64,000 bases of DNA from Entoloma clypeatum (lineage: Eukaryota; Basidiomycota; Agaricomycetes; Agaricales; Entolomataceae), in contig OY751493.1 in assembly GCA_963565915.1 (NCBI GenBank), positions 4,836,001 through 4,900,000 on the forward strand, read 5' to 3'. The notes beneath the pieces were generated by a model. The model searched no databases. It was not told the DNA's origin and saw nothing but the letters and a program-made list of their open reading frames with translations. Positions 11,740-23,793 of the stretch are shown piece after piece; position 1 is the stretch's first letter, and every line of letters starts with the position of its first letter. Made by a program: the position numbers and the translations under genes.

Positions 11740-13655
11740 ATGTCCGATTTCACGGTTGTGGATCCAAAAGGCTGGGAATACGACCTTCATTCCGTTCGTT
11801 GAGTCCAACTGGAACGTGTTACACATCCATTGAACATGTCCAAAGGTGTATTCGGCGTACATTGGGTACTTTCAGCTGCATAACATTCCTTGGTATGTTT
11901 GGAGAAGCTCAAGGACGAGACTCTGATTGACGGCCCTCTCATAGGTACGACCGCTCGTGGGGCCATCTTTTCTCCTCGTTCGAAGAATTCCTTGCGTTTT
12001 CGTGGCCTGTCATCACCATCACAGACGCGTGGACCGGCAAACCGCACATCGTCACTCGTTTGACTTCAATCGGGGCATTCCTAAAGATGATAAAAACGAG
12101 GTGTGTCGACATTTTGTATGTTACAAACCCCCAAAAATCCAGCCTCATAAAAAGGTTTGGCGAAACCATCCAACAAGCACCCAACATTCTTCAAGTCACC
12201 CCTTTTGAATCCGGAAACCGACACCTCCGCCATATCTCCGACTACGCATCATACAAAAGACTCCATGCCACGCTGCCGGCCATCGTGCTTTCTGCATTGA
12301 AGACACGCGTACGTGCTGGAGAGCCAAAGGGCATACGAGAGCTCTGGAACAAGAGGGACAAGACGTTTTTGGCGATTGACTTTGAGTGGAGCGAGAGGAA
12401 TGGGAAAACATGTTTGGAGTGGGGGTATGCGGCGGTGCGGTGCAGCCATTTGAACGAGTGCGTTTCCCTTGCGTCCCTAGACGATCTCTCATGACCCTCT
12501 TCAGTCTCGGCCATTGGCCGCCAAATCCTGATAGAAACTACAGGAAGGGCCACTACATTATCGCGGAATACGTCGACAAGGTCATTAACAAACATTGTCC
12601 AACCCACCCTTGGCAGGTCGGTTGACCACATTACGGGCATAGCCATTGTAGCTAACTGGTTGCTTCTTTAGTACGCAGTGCGTCGCTTTCAAAGGCGTAT
12701 GACTTCCAAATTCTCAGACTCCTACCTAGTTTGGTGATAGCCAAGTCATTCCGAAAGCGAAGCTTTCACAGATCATCGAGGCTGTGATCAGGTGCTTCCC
12801 AATTCTCACTTCAAGTGCATGATGCTTCATTCTCTATCTGACACTTTCCCCTCCCTTAAACAGCAGCTTCGCCAGCCCAGACTCCGAAACCGCCCCCAAC
12901 ACGTTGGTCCTCGTTGCACACGGCATCGGCGGGGACCTCACCCGCCTTGACGAGATGAAAATCAGTACGTTTCTGATCCCACCAAGATCCCACATCAATC
13001 CGCTAGCAAGCAAGAGTTGATGGCCCATCTAGAAATACCCCACAACGTCCTCATTCTCGACACCGCAGCCTACGAACGCAGCCTCCACTCGGTCGGGTTC
13101 CGGGGTATCATGCTTGATCCCAAGACCAACAAGTCTCGGATGTCGGGGTCGACCCTCTCTCTTGAAAACCTGCTTCGTTCCTTTGCGACGAGTCCCATTC
13201 AGCCTGAAGGGCAAGGCGATGGAGCAGGCGTTCCAGTCATTGTGCCCAGCGTGGTCATGCACAACGCAGGCAACGACGCGCTGATGTGTCTGTTCGCGCT
13301 GCAGATGATGCTGGAGCCGACGCAGACCAAGGTGCCGAACGTCGTCGTGAAGTCGAGACTCGTGAGGCCCGGCATGCCAGGGTATATCACCTCTCCCGTG
13401 GCGATGGGCATGCCAGGGATGGTGGGGAGCAACAGCATGCCTGTGATGTCCATCCCGCCCGTTATGTCCACCGGATATCTCGCCCTCGTTCCTGCGCCGG
13501 CGTCGGCGCCGTATGATCTATCGGGCGAGTTCGGGCAGATGCAGTTGGAGACGACGGGGTCGGGGTCGAGGTCGCCTAGAGTGGTCGGATCGATGAACGG
13601 GAATGGCAATGGGAGTATGAGAGGGTCGAAGCAGAGCGTGACATGGAGGGGTTGA
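11740..13655 (+). CDS. Gfd2/YDR514C-like protein with DEDDh nuclease fold
   Basis: Exons: 11740-11793 (tentative), 11846-11892, 11945-12457, 12505-12616, 12672-12677, 12730-12791, 12864-12964, 13033-13655. The core is an RNase H-like DEDDh exonuclease domain of the type found at the C terminus of yeast YDR514C/Gfd2. Asp-Glu occur in LAIDFEW, the next Asp in VAHGIGGDL, and the His/Asp pair in MHNAGNDALMCLFALQMML. All expected acidic residues are present, so catalysis is possible but unproven. The N-terminal part reads HNIPWYDRSWGHLFSSFEEF. The C-terminal tail is low-complexity and rich in Met, Pro, Gly and Ser. One 6-nt exon encoding Tyr-Ala is inferred. The first exon uses a weak GTTCGT donor and is the least certain part. 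Confidence 0.82.
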
Positions 13656-13809
13656 ATTTAGTGATGGAATTTGGGGGTGGAGAACGTGATGACGGTCGAA
13701 ATTGCGCAGTGTGGATAGCGGAGAGTACGGACTTGTCGAAAGCCAGCGCACATGCCGTTCAAGTAGGTTGAAGTCACGGGATCGTGTATTCTAGTCACTA
13801 CGCACCACG

Positions 13810-14435
13810 ATGAACACACTGTCTCTCGCATCCTCGAACCGCTCCAGTTCTCGCGCGCCAGGTCATGGTCTATCATTATCCACCCCGATCCACGTACATG
13901 CCCTGGGTTTAAGGTGCCTATATCACACACATCTGCTAATCCGAGCTTTTCCTGATGTTTCACAGTGCGATGATTCACCGTCGAACACATTCGAATTCAG
14001 AATGAAACTCGATAACAATATGAATCTGCGTCGTTATTATTCCGAGAACCCAAGTTTTGAGTGAGTGCCACCGCGCTTTGAAAGTTCTACGTGCACTGTC
14101 CTTGCAGCTTCGCTACTTCAAAAGTTCGGCCGTGGTCACTCCTGCGTCCCCAACACATCCGTAAGAGGCTGGTGTCGGTTTGTGCAAGTCAGGCTCTTTA
14201 CACCCCTTTTTCAGAAACGGACTGGATTAGGCTTCTCGATGACACCCATCGGACGGGCAGAATTTGGCCCGACGACGGTCGGACAGCTCGCACCGCCTTA
14301 GTCGACCTTCTGGACAGTTTTCCTTCTTACAATTTTCGTTCCCATGAGGGGATTACAGCTGCAATCAGTGACATAAAGGCACGACTTGACCCTTTACAAT
14401 ATTGGAGATGTCAGGCAAGTCAGTCGACAACTTAA
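13810..14435 (+). CDS. Hypothetical protein, two exons
   Basis: Exon 13810-14060 joins in frame to 14108-14435 over a 47-bp intron with GTGAGT donor and TTGCAG acceptor, giving a protein of up to about 192 residues. The second exon encodes RPQHIRKRLVSVCASQALY and TDWIRLLDDTHRTGRIWPDD, which reads like real coding sequence, but I cannot assign a family. The start may instead be an internal ATG at 13999. It follows the Gfd2-like gene by about 150 bp on the same strand. Confidence 0.38.
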
Positions 14436-15137
14436 CAGGTGTGCGCAAACGACACGGCGAGTAGCTCTTCACTTGTTGCACAATGTCCATTGTAGTTTAC
14501 ACTCGTCCCTCCCACCTACGTTCTCTTCCTGCGCTAGCATAAAGCGCCGCTGCAGTGGTTCTGCGTTGGTGAATTACATATTTCTTTTGTTAAACAATGC
14601 TCTTGGCGGCATTATTTGTCCTTCTAGCTACACGGTTCCTGCGTCTTTCAATAAGTACTGTGTTGAGATTTCGGCAGCGATGAGAAATTCGTGAGTCAAA
14701 CAGTAATCGGCCCAAGGCGGTTGGGTCGGACGTAGGGGTTTAAACCTGGTTTTTCATAACCCTTTACCACTTCGATGTAGCGGTAGTTACTAGTCAAGCC
14801 ATTTTCGCCCTTCGTTGCTCCAATGCATGTTGAGTCAAAAACAGGGAATCAGAACGTGGTGCTGTCATTGACTTTTGACGCGGCCCCTCTCTCGAAGCTT
14901 GGTCCTCCTTCTCGCTTTTCTTTACACAAATAGTAGTACATGAGTCCGAAATTTTCAACTATGCCTCCGAGTCACCGCCAGTATTATCGCCGCCTGGAAC
15001 GTAGATGGCGTTTGGAACTCCTCTCAAAAGTATGCACCTCGAGGGCTCACATAACGATCCATCCCTCTCCCTGATTGTGGACGCGAAGCCTCGTCTGCAT
15101 AAAACAAAACTCAGCATGGTATTCTTAAATTGACAAG
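14436..15137. other. Intergenic region before the DUF6534 gene
   Basis: About 700 bp separating the 3' ends of convergent transcription units. I see no gene, repeat or terminus. Confidence 0.45.
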
Positions 15138-17175
15138 TTAATCACTCACTTTTCCTCCTTTTGCCTTCCTCAAAGTCAAAGAACGACCCAAGCGCGCCGA
15201 ATTCACTCTGTCAAACACGATCACTCTCTGCGGTGCACACAAGAGATGTTCAGGATTTACCGTTGTAGGACGAGATGTCAGTACAGAGGCTCTTCTTGGA
15301 AACTCGAAGCTGACAGCTGTCACGGGCTCCATATCCATTATCATGGAGATTGGGCGACCACGGCGGAGCTGGTGCCGAACATTGAGGCTGCGACATTTGA
15401 GAGGGAGAGGATAGGAGTGAATGTGAGGCGGTGGCGGGATGGACGTACATAATCATGAACGAGTTGGAGTATACTAGAATATATGTTAGGACTCGTTTAT
15501 GGTACGGGAGGAGAGGGCTGAAGAGTCGAACCACTTGATACGATAAAAAAGACACCGAAGAAGATGAGGTTGGTCTTCATCGTTAACCACTGTGTTATTG
15601 ATACGAGTACAGTGAGGAAGATAAACGCAGTAGGTCAAGATATCTTCACGTACGCAAGTCATGGAGACGACGGAACCTAGACTAGAAACATAGACAACTT
15701 GGGATGGGATATCGTGACGCTGACAGTCCGGAAGAAACGCACCATGATATGGTTCCAGTCTCGAATGCGTATTGTATGAGACTATTGATGGTATGATTGA
15801 TTGCACTATTTGGGAAAGGAAAAACCAGGCGTTGGTAGCAAACTTGTCGAGCAGTGTGTTTCAGGATCTCTTCACCTCGAATTCCAGGTTTTGACTCGAC
15901 TTGTCCAGAGAAGGTAAATAAGGGAAGAGGTGACTATGATTTCGGTACATGCTAGGTTGACGACGCCAAACGTCCAAAAAGGCTGTTGGTGGGATGAGCA
16001 TAACCAGGTGCATAGTAGGTACAAATCTTCGATGCACCATTTCGTCATGTATGAATTTTGAAAAGGAGCGAATCTTTAGCCTGCGACCGATGCTCTACAA
16101 TTAAGCCAAAGGGCGCGAGATACAGAGGGCACGCAACTTACATTCTCGTCATCAAGTCTAAATTTCCAGTGAGATCAAGGGACATCAGAGGAATGACGAT
16201 AACATACAGTAAGCATTTGCTGTTGACGAGAAATCGATTTCCTCAGTATGGAATCCAAGTACGAGCTGATAGAAAAACACACCTAAACGCAGCGTGGAAA
16301 GCACGATCTCGAGAGAGCAGTGATGATATCAGAAAGCGGGGCAGTATGGAATTGCAGGATCGACCCACGGGAGGAAGGGACAGAAACCACGTCCATCTGC
16401 AGTTTATGCTGTTGCTCACTGTCTGTCCGATTTAGAATGACGATGGCAAAAGTTCCCAAATACTCACGTTGCATGATGCGATGGGACATGAAACTGAGAA
16501 GAAATGTCAGGAAACTATATGGGGGGGAAAATCGAGTGACACGTACAAATGGACCAGGCAAGTGATGAGCGCCTACAAAGATTCAGGTACCAAAGGTTAG
16601 TGTATTAGCAAGCGTACGCTGTTTGCCACGACCACCTTTGGAAAAAGACATCAGATATAGTTACGTTGGTTAAGGTAATGCGCACCGCTACACTCCTTCA
16701 CGATGTCTGGTAAGAACAACGCATCGGAGGGCTTGAAGGGCTTACTCACCAAGCAATGACATCGATGTGCTCCGTCTCCCCGAAATGGCCAATAAAGTAG
16801 CTCCAGAGAGATACCCAGACGAAGCTCGTGTTGCAGGTGTCTAATATCCTGTTCTCGAACATGAATGGTCGTCCAGAGGGTCACCGAGAGAGGGGAAACT
16901 TGCCAGGTGACTAGCACCTAAAGGACGGAAAGGAGTGAGTAAGGTTGATTCGAGGCGAGTGATGGATATGAGTTACCATGATTTTCAGCTGCAACTTGTC
17001 ATCGGGGTATAACTTGCAGTAGACGATGACTTGTGCGCATAGGCAGCCGTACATCCTATGTATATCTCTCAGCCGCAATAAGAGAGCAATACAGAATAGA
17101 GAGGACCCACACCGTAAATACAAGGCCACCGACCAGCAGCGCACCGTATGTCGTCGCAAGGTTTACTTCGACCAT
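15138..17175 (-). CDS. DUF6534-type multi-pass membrane protein
   Basis: Gene with about 14 short exons on the minus strand. It starts MVEVNLATTYGALLVGGLVF at 17175, the family's usual opening. In order come VIVYCKLYPDDKLQLKIM, a segment reading WILDTCNTSFVWVSLWSYF followed by IGHFGETEHIDVIAW, then LVHLFFMSHRIMQLSN, WTFGVVNLACTEIIVTSSLI, a cytosolic-type NHTINSLIQYAFETGTISC, FFGVFFIVSSVYSNSFMIIL and a charged tail ending GGKVSD. These blocks match the DUF6534 fold of fungal seven-helix-like membrane proteins of unknown function. One intron (ctg|GCAAGT donor near 16893) must be GC-AG to keep the frame. Exons between about 16100 and 16340 are not fully resolved. Confidence 0.82.
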
Positions 17176-17229
17176 GGGGTGGATTGACGATGGGGGGAAG
17201 GAAGAAATCTTCCTAGCAACATTCATAGC

Positions 17230-17833
17230 AGCGCTACTATATCTCGAATCGAAGGGGGGCCCAAAATCCGCCGGAACTTGGAGAGCATAACATCAAGGGC
17301 ACGAACATTGCTATTGAACGAAAGCGGGGGTGGGTGATGGATCGAATAAAAACGGGGATGATGTTGGATGATGGGGGCGGATCATTGAGACGGGTAGCTG
17401 AGGGCATCGTTGGAAACAAACCCCTGGACAACTTGAAGGAAATTCTTGAAAGGGTTTTCCCAAGTCGACAATTCAGGGCAACCGGTTGCTGATCACAAGT
17501 CCCACGTGAGCATGCGTGAGCTGTTTTTCGCTCCTATCATCCGTGCTCCGACGCGCAAATATGGACAGAAATATGAAAGGCAAGTGCTTCTCGGTCATCA
17601 AATGACGAATACTTAAGTTGATACAACCAGTGATCAATCGATCATCGATCGGTTTCTAACAGCCTTCTGTTCTTGTGTTTGCCGCCAGATGATCAATGTT
17701 GACGATAACCCGGAGATGCAGATGGAGAGGCGGTGGTGTGTACTTCTCTACTTGTCCGTGCGTTAGTCCGTTGACTGCGCCATCATCCCAAGCCCACGTA
17801 GTCGCAATCTGCCTTTCGCCTCTCGATCTGTTG
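17230..17833. other. Upstream region of the DUF6534 gene
   Basis: About 600 bp between the DUF6534 start and the hAT element. No coding signal is seen. It presumably contains the DUF6534 promoter. Confidence 0.4.
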
Positions 17834-17841
17834 GACGTGAT

Positions 17842-19383
17842 TAAGGCTCCAACCGTTCTAGCTATATAACCGTTTTACACGGTTTATACCGTATGTGTTT
17901 ATGTTTATGTTTAGGGTGCTCAGCACCAGGTCGACTACACAGTAGTTAAACGGTATATATACGGTTACACAGTTATACCAGGAGACGTAAAAATGTGACA
18001 GCCTTGGCCGTGGTTAGAGATGTTCGCACACGCTGGCATTACACGCATGCAATGATTCGTCGAGCACAGCTGCTTCAAGAGGTTCGTAGATATCATTCTA
18101 TGTCGTATTTGCTGCTCAGTACCACATAGGCCATTGATGATTGGGTTTTTAGAACACCTGGGCTGCGTCCGCTGCTGTTGAGTGCTGAAGAATGGGAGCT
18201 CTTGGGAGAGGTCGCCGATGTGTTGGAGGTGATCTTTTCCTGCTACGCGTTGTTCTTCTCTCACGTTTTCGACATAGCCATTCACGGCGGTGACACTGCA
18301 GATGTCACATAGCAAGGTTCCAACAATTTCGTTCGTTCTCCCTCTGTATCACAAGATGGAGAAGCATCTCGTGGATGTTTCAGTTTCATTCTCGCACTCC
18401 TTCAAGGTACGGCGTGCGGCTGAGCAAGGTTTGACGAAGCTGCAAAAATACGCCGCACCTGCCAGACTACACCATTCCTATATCGCCGGCACAAGTACGC
18501 TACATGTTTTTCACTCGCGCTATCCTCCTAATCATTGAATTCATAGTTTTACATCCATCCCTTCGGAGTCACTGGTTTGCTGCCACCGTCGTCCCAGACA
18601 ATGAAGCGGCACAGGCCGAGGCGATTGAGAAGGCCGAGATCGTTTTCAAAGTCATCGCCGAATCGTACCTTGAGACAACGACAACGACCTCGCTGCCTGT
18701 ACCCCCGAGCCGTGATCCTCAACCCATGACGAAGGCACCATCATTCCTCGCGAGTGCTTGCTTATTCCAACGGCCAACCACTGCCACCATGACAACTACT
18801 ATCTCGAAGCGGACTCCTCGGGAAGAGCTTGACGATGAAATTGCGCGATATCTTCGCTTTGAGGCAGCGCCTATGGGAGGACAAGGAGGAGAATGTGCAG
18901 GATCAAAGGAACCATCGGCAGACGAGGTTTTATTGAATCCGCTCTTGTGGTGGAAGGTTTGCACATTATTAAGAGTCTTCATTCCGTCCGTCTGACATTC
19001 ATTCACAGGTACATGCTGTCGAGTTCCCTGTCATTGCACGGATGGCTCGTGACTACCTTGTGATTCCAGCAACTAGTGTCGCCGTTGAACGAACATTTTC
19101 CAAGTCACGCCACATCTGTGCCAACTTACGAAGCTCGTTGAAGGAGAAAACCATCACGATGGCACTCCTGACTAAGGCTTGGATACGGAGCGGTATGTTC
19201 GCAATGGTGGCACCACCAGAGGTGCGACGGAAGCATGGAGATAATGGAAAAAATTGAGGCGGCCATCACAACCGTTTTATAAACAGTTTATTAAACGTAT
19301 ATAGTTAGTTAAACTGTTTATCCAACTGTATCCGTTTACTAGGCTCCTGAGGGGTAAACGTAAACTAAACGGTTGGAGCCTTA
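17842..19383 (+). mobile_element. hAT-family DNA transposon, decayed (1542 bp)
   Basis: The element is bounded by perfect 16-bp inverted repeats starting TAAGGCTCCAACCGTT and flanked by an 8-bp target duplication, GACGTGAT, at 17834-17841 and 19384-19391. Both features are typical of hAT transposons. Subterminal regions carry repeated AAACGGT/ACCGTTT motifs. It holds only the C-terminal half of a transposase, so it is not autonomous. Confidence 0.9.
18250..19257 (+). pseudogene. hAT transposase fragment with dimerisation domain
   Basis: Plus-strand remains of a hAT transposase. Recognisable pieces are EEWELLGEVADVLE, MSHSKVPTISFVLPLYHKME, RAAEQGLTKLQKYAAPARLH, and ILHPSLRSHWF followed by FKVIAESYLE. 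The C-terminal hAT dimerisation block reads MARDYLVIPATSVAVERTFS and LRSSLKEKTITMALLTKAWI, ending at 19257. The pieces sit in different frames and are interrupted by stops and probable introns. The N-terminal BED finger and the first catalytic region are missing. Confidence 0.8.
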
Positions 19384-19391
19384 GACGTGAT

Positions 19392-19858
19392 GTGGCCGTC
19401 GGGCTTCGTCGCCATCGTATCGCCTGGTCCCTTCCACGCGCGATAGCAATCTAGGCCTCCATGTGTTAATTAAAGTCTATCGTTTTGACGTCTTGTTTGT
19501 AGGAAGACGAGGTGTTGCCCGAAACTATACTTATTGGTGCGGAAAATACCCATCGTACTAGGTATCCGCAAAGTTCTTTGCAGGCCACTTACATCCGACT
19601 ATACCGCCCAACCCTCCATCCCGCTTCGTCTCATCCGCCTTTCCTAGATTTTCCCCTCATTAACTCCACGTACTTCGTAAGCTATCCTGGTATCCTCTCC
19701 CTCGAGCATTTGGCTGACTGCCAAGTTCCAACTCATAATCTAGCAACTTCAAAAGGTGGTCCAACCCAGCTTCCGCGCGTGGTCGTTCCGTCACTCGCAT
19801 CGATGACAGATGCATGTACTTTCTTATATCTACTAGGAAAGAGTTAGGATCTGTATCC
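19392..19858. other. Spacer between hAT element and duplicated block A
   Basis: About 470 bp with no recognised gene or element. Confidence 0.4.
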
Positions 19859-20200
19859 TAGTTCTTGGCCACCACGCAGGGTAAACTTGAACAAGTAACC
19901 ATGAAAACCCGCCGGACGAGCTTTGACATCAGTCACTGTGTGTATGCTACTGTTGAAGCCCTCCTCCACACAATTCGCGTGTACATTGTCTTGGGGGCCT
20001 TTACTATCCTATTACCACGATCCCGTCATACGACCGCCCCCATCTCTCGCTTTGCTCTCATACATTAATCCTACGTTCCTCTCGGGCCATGATCAGGATC
20101 TTAGTATGCTGTGATTTTTTTTTAAAAAAAGGGCAGGAAAATGTGAATCCGCCGGTGCGAATCGATGTATTCATCTATCTATCCAATTCACCTCTCCTGC

Positions 20201-21966
20201 TCAGTTGGAATTGACAGTGGTGAAAGGCGTATTCGCGATACCAATACGTTTGTTAGTAGTGTCATACACGCTGTAGAACCTCTGAAGCCAGGAATATCCA
20301 TTGACGAAGTCCATACCCTGGCCAGCGTTTTCTCCGATATCACAGACGATGAGGTAAATATTGCTGGCAGAACCGCCTATGGCAGTGTTGAGTGTGCGGG
20401 GCCAGATCTGGGCGTTGGGCGTGAACTCAAAGTTAGTCTGCAAGTAGAGATAAGCCGAGTCAGAGAACAGGGTTCCTTGGAGTAAAGACTCACGGGACCG
20501 ATTTTGAAGTAGAGACTCTTCATTTTCGCGAAGTCGGCGGGAGTGATCATCAGGAGTTTGGTAACGGGATCGGGAGTAGCGCCGGTTATCGTCCGGTATC
20601 TCACAAAGGCGTCGGAGGCAATGAGGACCAAAGTTGTACCTGGGTACACATTTAGCGAGGGTGATAGCTGACTGAAACGGCTGGGACGTACCGGTGTCGA
20701 CAATTCCCGCGGCATCCGGCAAGATAACTTGTCCAGACGAATTCCCGTATGTGACTTTCTGATTGATCCCCCAATATTTTGACGCGGGGGAAGTCGTCGT
20801 AACTGGACTGCAGGACCATGAGTATCTATACTTAAAGTTATGAGATGTGAAAGTCAACGTACACATAAGTGATACTTCCCTTGAAATTGGATCTATCGAC
20901 ACCACCTGTGATGAGGGAGGTGAATGGATGCCAACTTCGGAAGTAAACACTAGACCTACCCCACGTAAGCTGACCAGCAGTCCCTCTGTAGGTGGTAGGT
21001 TGGAACGAGATGGCCATCATGTTTGTTGGGATCAAGCGAGCGGCAAATAGGCTATCAGTCACTGTAGGAACACCGGAACGGACCAGTCGAGCCGTGAGAC
21101 CGACGGGGCCAAGCCTGCCAGGGACGAAGTTTGACTGAGCATTTTGAACGGCAGGGATGTACACACCCGAGAATACCATCAACGTTGGGAAATCCTGTGA
21201 CCTGAAAGCCGTGGAATCAATACAACACAGTCAGGTATTCGGCAATGACCACCAACATTCGATGTGACGCCAATCAATTGTTTCTGGACAGCAAGTCCAA
21301 CACCAAAAGTGACGGTGTCGGTATACAGAGTGCCTTGATGACCTTTCAACGGCGGTGCGCAACGTTCTCGGATAGAACATACCAGTGAACACTGCTTCCG
21401 ACGCATACTTCACAGACTATACAGACGAGAAGGCAGGTCAGAACCGGCCAACGGCACCGCACGACCGAATTTGACACTTGCGACTCTGCTCGTAGTTGGG
21501 GTGCCTGACTTTGTCTTGACATACTGCTTGTTTGCCCCGACCCATGTCAAAGCACTAATGACTGGGAGTGAGGTTTCAGGAGGTTCACAGAGAAAATTGC
21601 TGACCTCCCGGTGTCGACGACGAGGGTATCTGATTACGTAGGGATCCTTAAGAGCTGTGTCTTTCCACAGATATATATGGGACACTTGCATGATGTCGGA
21701 GGACTGCCAACACCAACTTCCGTGACGTAACCAAGGCCGCGGTTAACCGCGGGGGTGCTGATGAACTCGTTCGCCGCTTTGCCCGTTCCACGCACTTTGA
21801 GGGCCTTGACTCGATCTAAATCGTGCTGGTAGAGATTGCCGAAGTTTGTCGCGTTCAAGTTGCGAGAGAGTTGCAGACTAATCGGGGCAGCGCGGATGGT
21901 GGCGGTAGGATCGGCGGATACGGCGAGGGCGAGAAAGAGAGCCGAAAGCAGAGAAGCGTAGAACAT
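20201..21966 (-). CDS. Secreted aspartic protease, polyporopepsin-like (gene 3)
   Basis: A1 aspartic protease with 11 exons. The start at 21966 gives the signal peptide MFYASLLSALFLALAVSA. First catalytic motif is VVDTGS and second is IVDTGT, followed by TLVLIASDAF. The C terminus includes PNAQIWPRTLNTAIGG and SWLQRFYSVYDTTNKR and ends at 20201. Introns 1 and 3 begin with GC (GCAAGT) rather than GT; the frame and the paralogues' GT introns at the same positions require this. The flap exon reads SVKYASEAVFTG, keeping Tyr but losing the YGSG pattern of gene 1. It has no stop or frameshift. Gene 4 is its recent duplicate. Confidence 0.92.
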
Positions 21967-22023
21967 CTTTGCAGAATAAGAGAAGGTCCAACCGGGTTGA
22001 GCAGTCTGACGCCAGATCGTGCA

Positions 22024-22032
22024 CTTTATATA
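22024..22032 (-). promoter_or_regulatory. TATA box of protease gene 3
   Basis: TATATAAAG on the minus strand, 58 bp upstream of the ATG and directly preceded by CCAA. The same spacing is kept in gene 4. Confidence 0.6.
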
Positions 22033-22728
22033 TTGGCAGGGGGGCAACCACATCAGTTGTGCCCGCCAGACCAAAGGCCCTTGGCGTATCGTCGGCTGCT
22101 GAGAACACGACGCATAATGCCACAGGGGCGAAAGAAGGACGAAAGTCGGTATTGCGAAGGTCGCAAGTCCAGCTCCCTGACGACAAGATTTGTTAAGACC
22201 TACGTCGCGGCCACAGCAAAGACAGGTTAGCGAGAGGCAACTGGACAGGATCACAATCTGGCATAGTTGTTTGCGTTGAGAAGCTGCGTGTGTATGCGTT
22301 CCCTCGCCGCCGCTAAGACTTGTGGAAAGGAGTCGAAATCTCGTGTGAAGCCCAAGAACTTACTGTATTGTCCAAGTATTGTCGGTCAACATTCCAATGT
22401 CAAAGTTGCGTCCGGTTGGAACAGATGCGACAATTGGAACGGGCGTGAAACGACTTCATCTGCTTCTCGGTGGGAGATAGGGGGATATCACGAGCGTATA
22501 TTAACGTGCATGGGATAAACCTTTCCACGGTCATGCCACTGACCTGTTATGTAAGGGCCTGTTCGGCAACCAAACTTCGGTTTGGGTTTCGGTTTGGGTT
22601 TCGATTTGTAATCAACAAATGCTGATGTAATCACGCGTGACATTGAATTTCGATTGAATGTTGAATACATCTGCTCGTTCTCCCGTCCTCTCTTGATTCG
22701 ATCGCTCTCTTGCTGCTGGCGGCAACGA

Positions 22729-23793
22729 TGGTTGAGAAGGCTCAATGGACCAATGACCAGGAGACTGCCCTGGTGAACTTTCTGCTGGACCAGAAGGCAC
22801 AAGCCGGAGATGGAGGGAACTTCAAACAAACTGTGTACAACGAGGTGGCGGCACAACTCGAGAAGTTGAGAACTAAGGGAGCGTGAAAGACAGGGAAATG
22901 TATTCAAAACAAATGGGCAATGGTAACACTTGTTATTTCCCTAATCTGAGAGTCTTAACATGATTCTTTTCTGTTCTCAGTTGCGAAAGCATTATTGAGC
23001 GATTGAACGAATTCGGGCGAAGTCAGGGTGGACCTGGAGTGATGAATTTGGTGCAGACATCAATGTACACAACACTCATCTCTGGGAGGCCCATGTTGCC
23101 AAGGATAAGCATGCCAAACCCTTTCGTAACAAGGGGTGGCTTCATTTTGACAAGGTTGGGCAGCTAATGCCTTCGACAGTGGCTGGCGCACATGTCTATC
23201 GTCCATTGGCACCAGCTGGGAACACCGAACCTGCCCCTCCTTCACCCGATTCTCCTGGTACCCCAATCCCATGGCCTGCCTCAGATTCGGAGAAGAACAA
23301 GAACTCTGATGATGAGGATGGTGACAATTCCATTGACAAGCCTTCGGTAGAGTTTTTTTATCTGTTCCTTCGAGTTTATTATTTATCATTTCATATATAC
23401 TAGCCCGCCATCATGCCTTCGCGCCCTCTGAAATGGGTGTCTGCTGCTCCGAGCTCACAACCTCTGAAGCGTATTCATCCATCAACATCTGCCAGTGCGA
23501 ATGCTCTTGACAAGCTTTCAAATTCAGTCGCAGCATTTGGTGATGCTGTCGCCACCGCTCTTGCACCTCCTTCCCAAGAAGTTGACCCAACCCCCCATTG
23601 TCGCCAACGTGCACTTCTTCGGGCCCAACAACTTGAGAAATCTTGGCTTAGCCGTCCGCAGATGCAGTCGCTTATCAAGATTCTTCAGAAGGACATGGAG
23701 GCGGTTGATACATATTCTGTGCTCGAAGATGAAACTCGGGAGGATTGGGTAAGAGAACAGCTTGAAATTGATGAATCTGGTAGTATATATTAA
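22729..23793 (+). pseudogene. Harbinger Myb/SANT-like DNA-binding protein, broken
   Basis: The ORF begins MVEKAQWTNDQETALVNFLL, a Myb/SANT-like trihelix start, and meets an in-frame TGA after about 52 codons (GGA GCG TGA). Reading on gives KTGKCIQNKWAM. A later stretch, FRNKGWLHFDKVGQLMPSTV, is typical of the basidiomycete family. The last exon (23413-23793) encodes a Ser/Pro-rich linker and a C-terminal helical region ending ESGSIY. In the family this protein binds the element ends together with the transposase. Confidence 0.75.

Larger units (their letters stand above)
19859..22499. repeat. Segmental duplication, copy A (with protease 3)
   Basis: This block is collinear and closely similar to 36664-39316. 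Shared sequence begins at GTAGTTCTTGGCCA and ends at GGATATCACGAGCG. It includes the whole protease gene, about 340 bp of 3' flank and about 530 bp of 5' flank. Orientation is the same in both copies. Confidence 0.9.

Noticed and set aside
16060..16130. tRNA-like sequence on the minus strand (GGCTTAATTGTAGAGCATCGG)
   Set aside because: The D-arm resembles a tRNA, but anticodon and T stems do not pair and it lies in the unresolved part of the DUF6534 gene.
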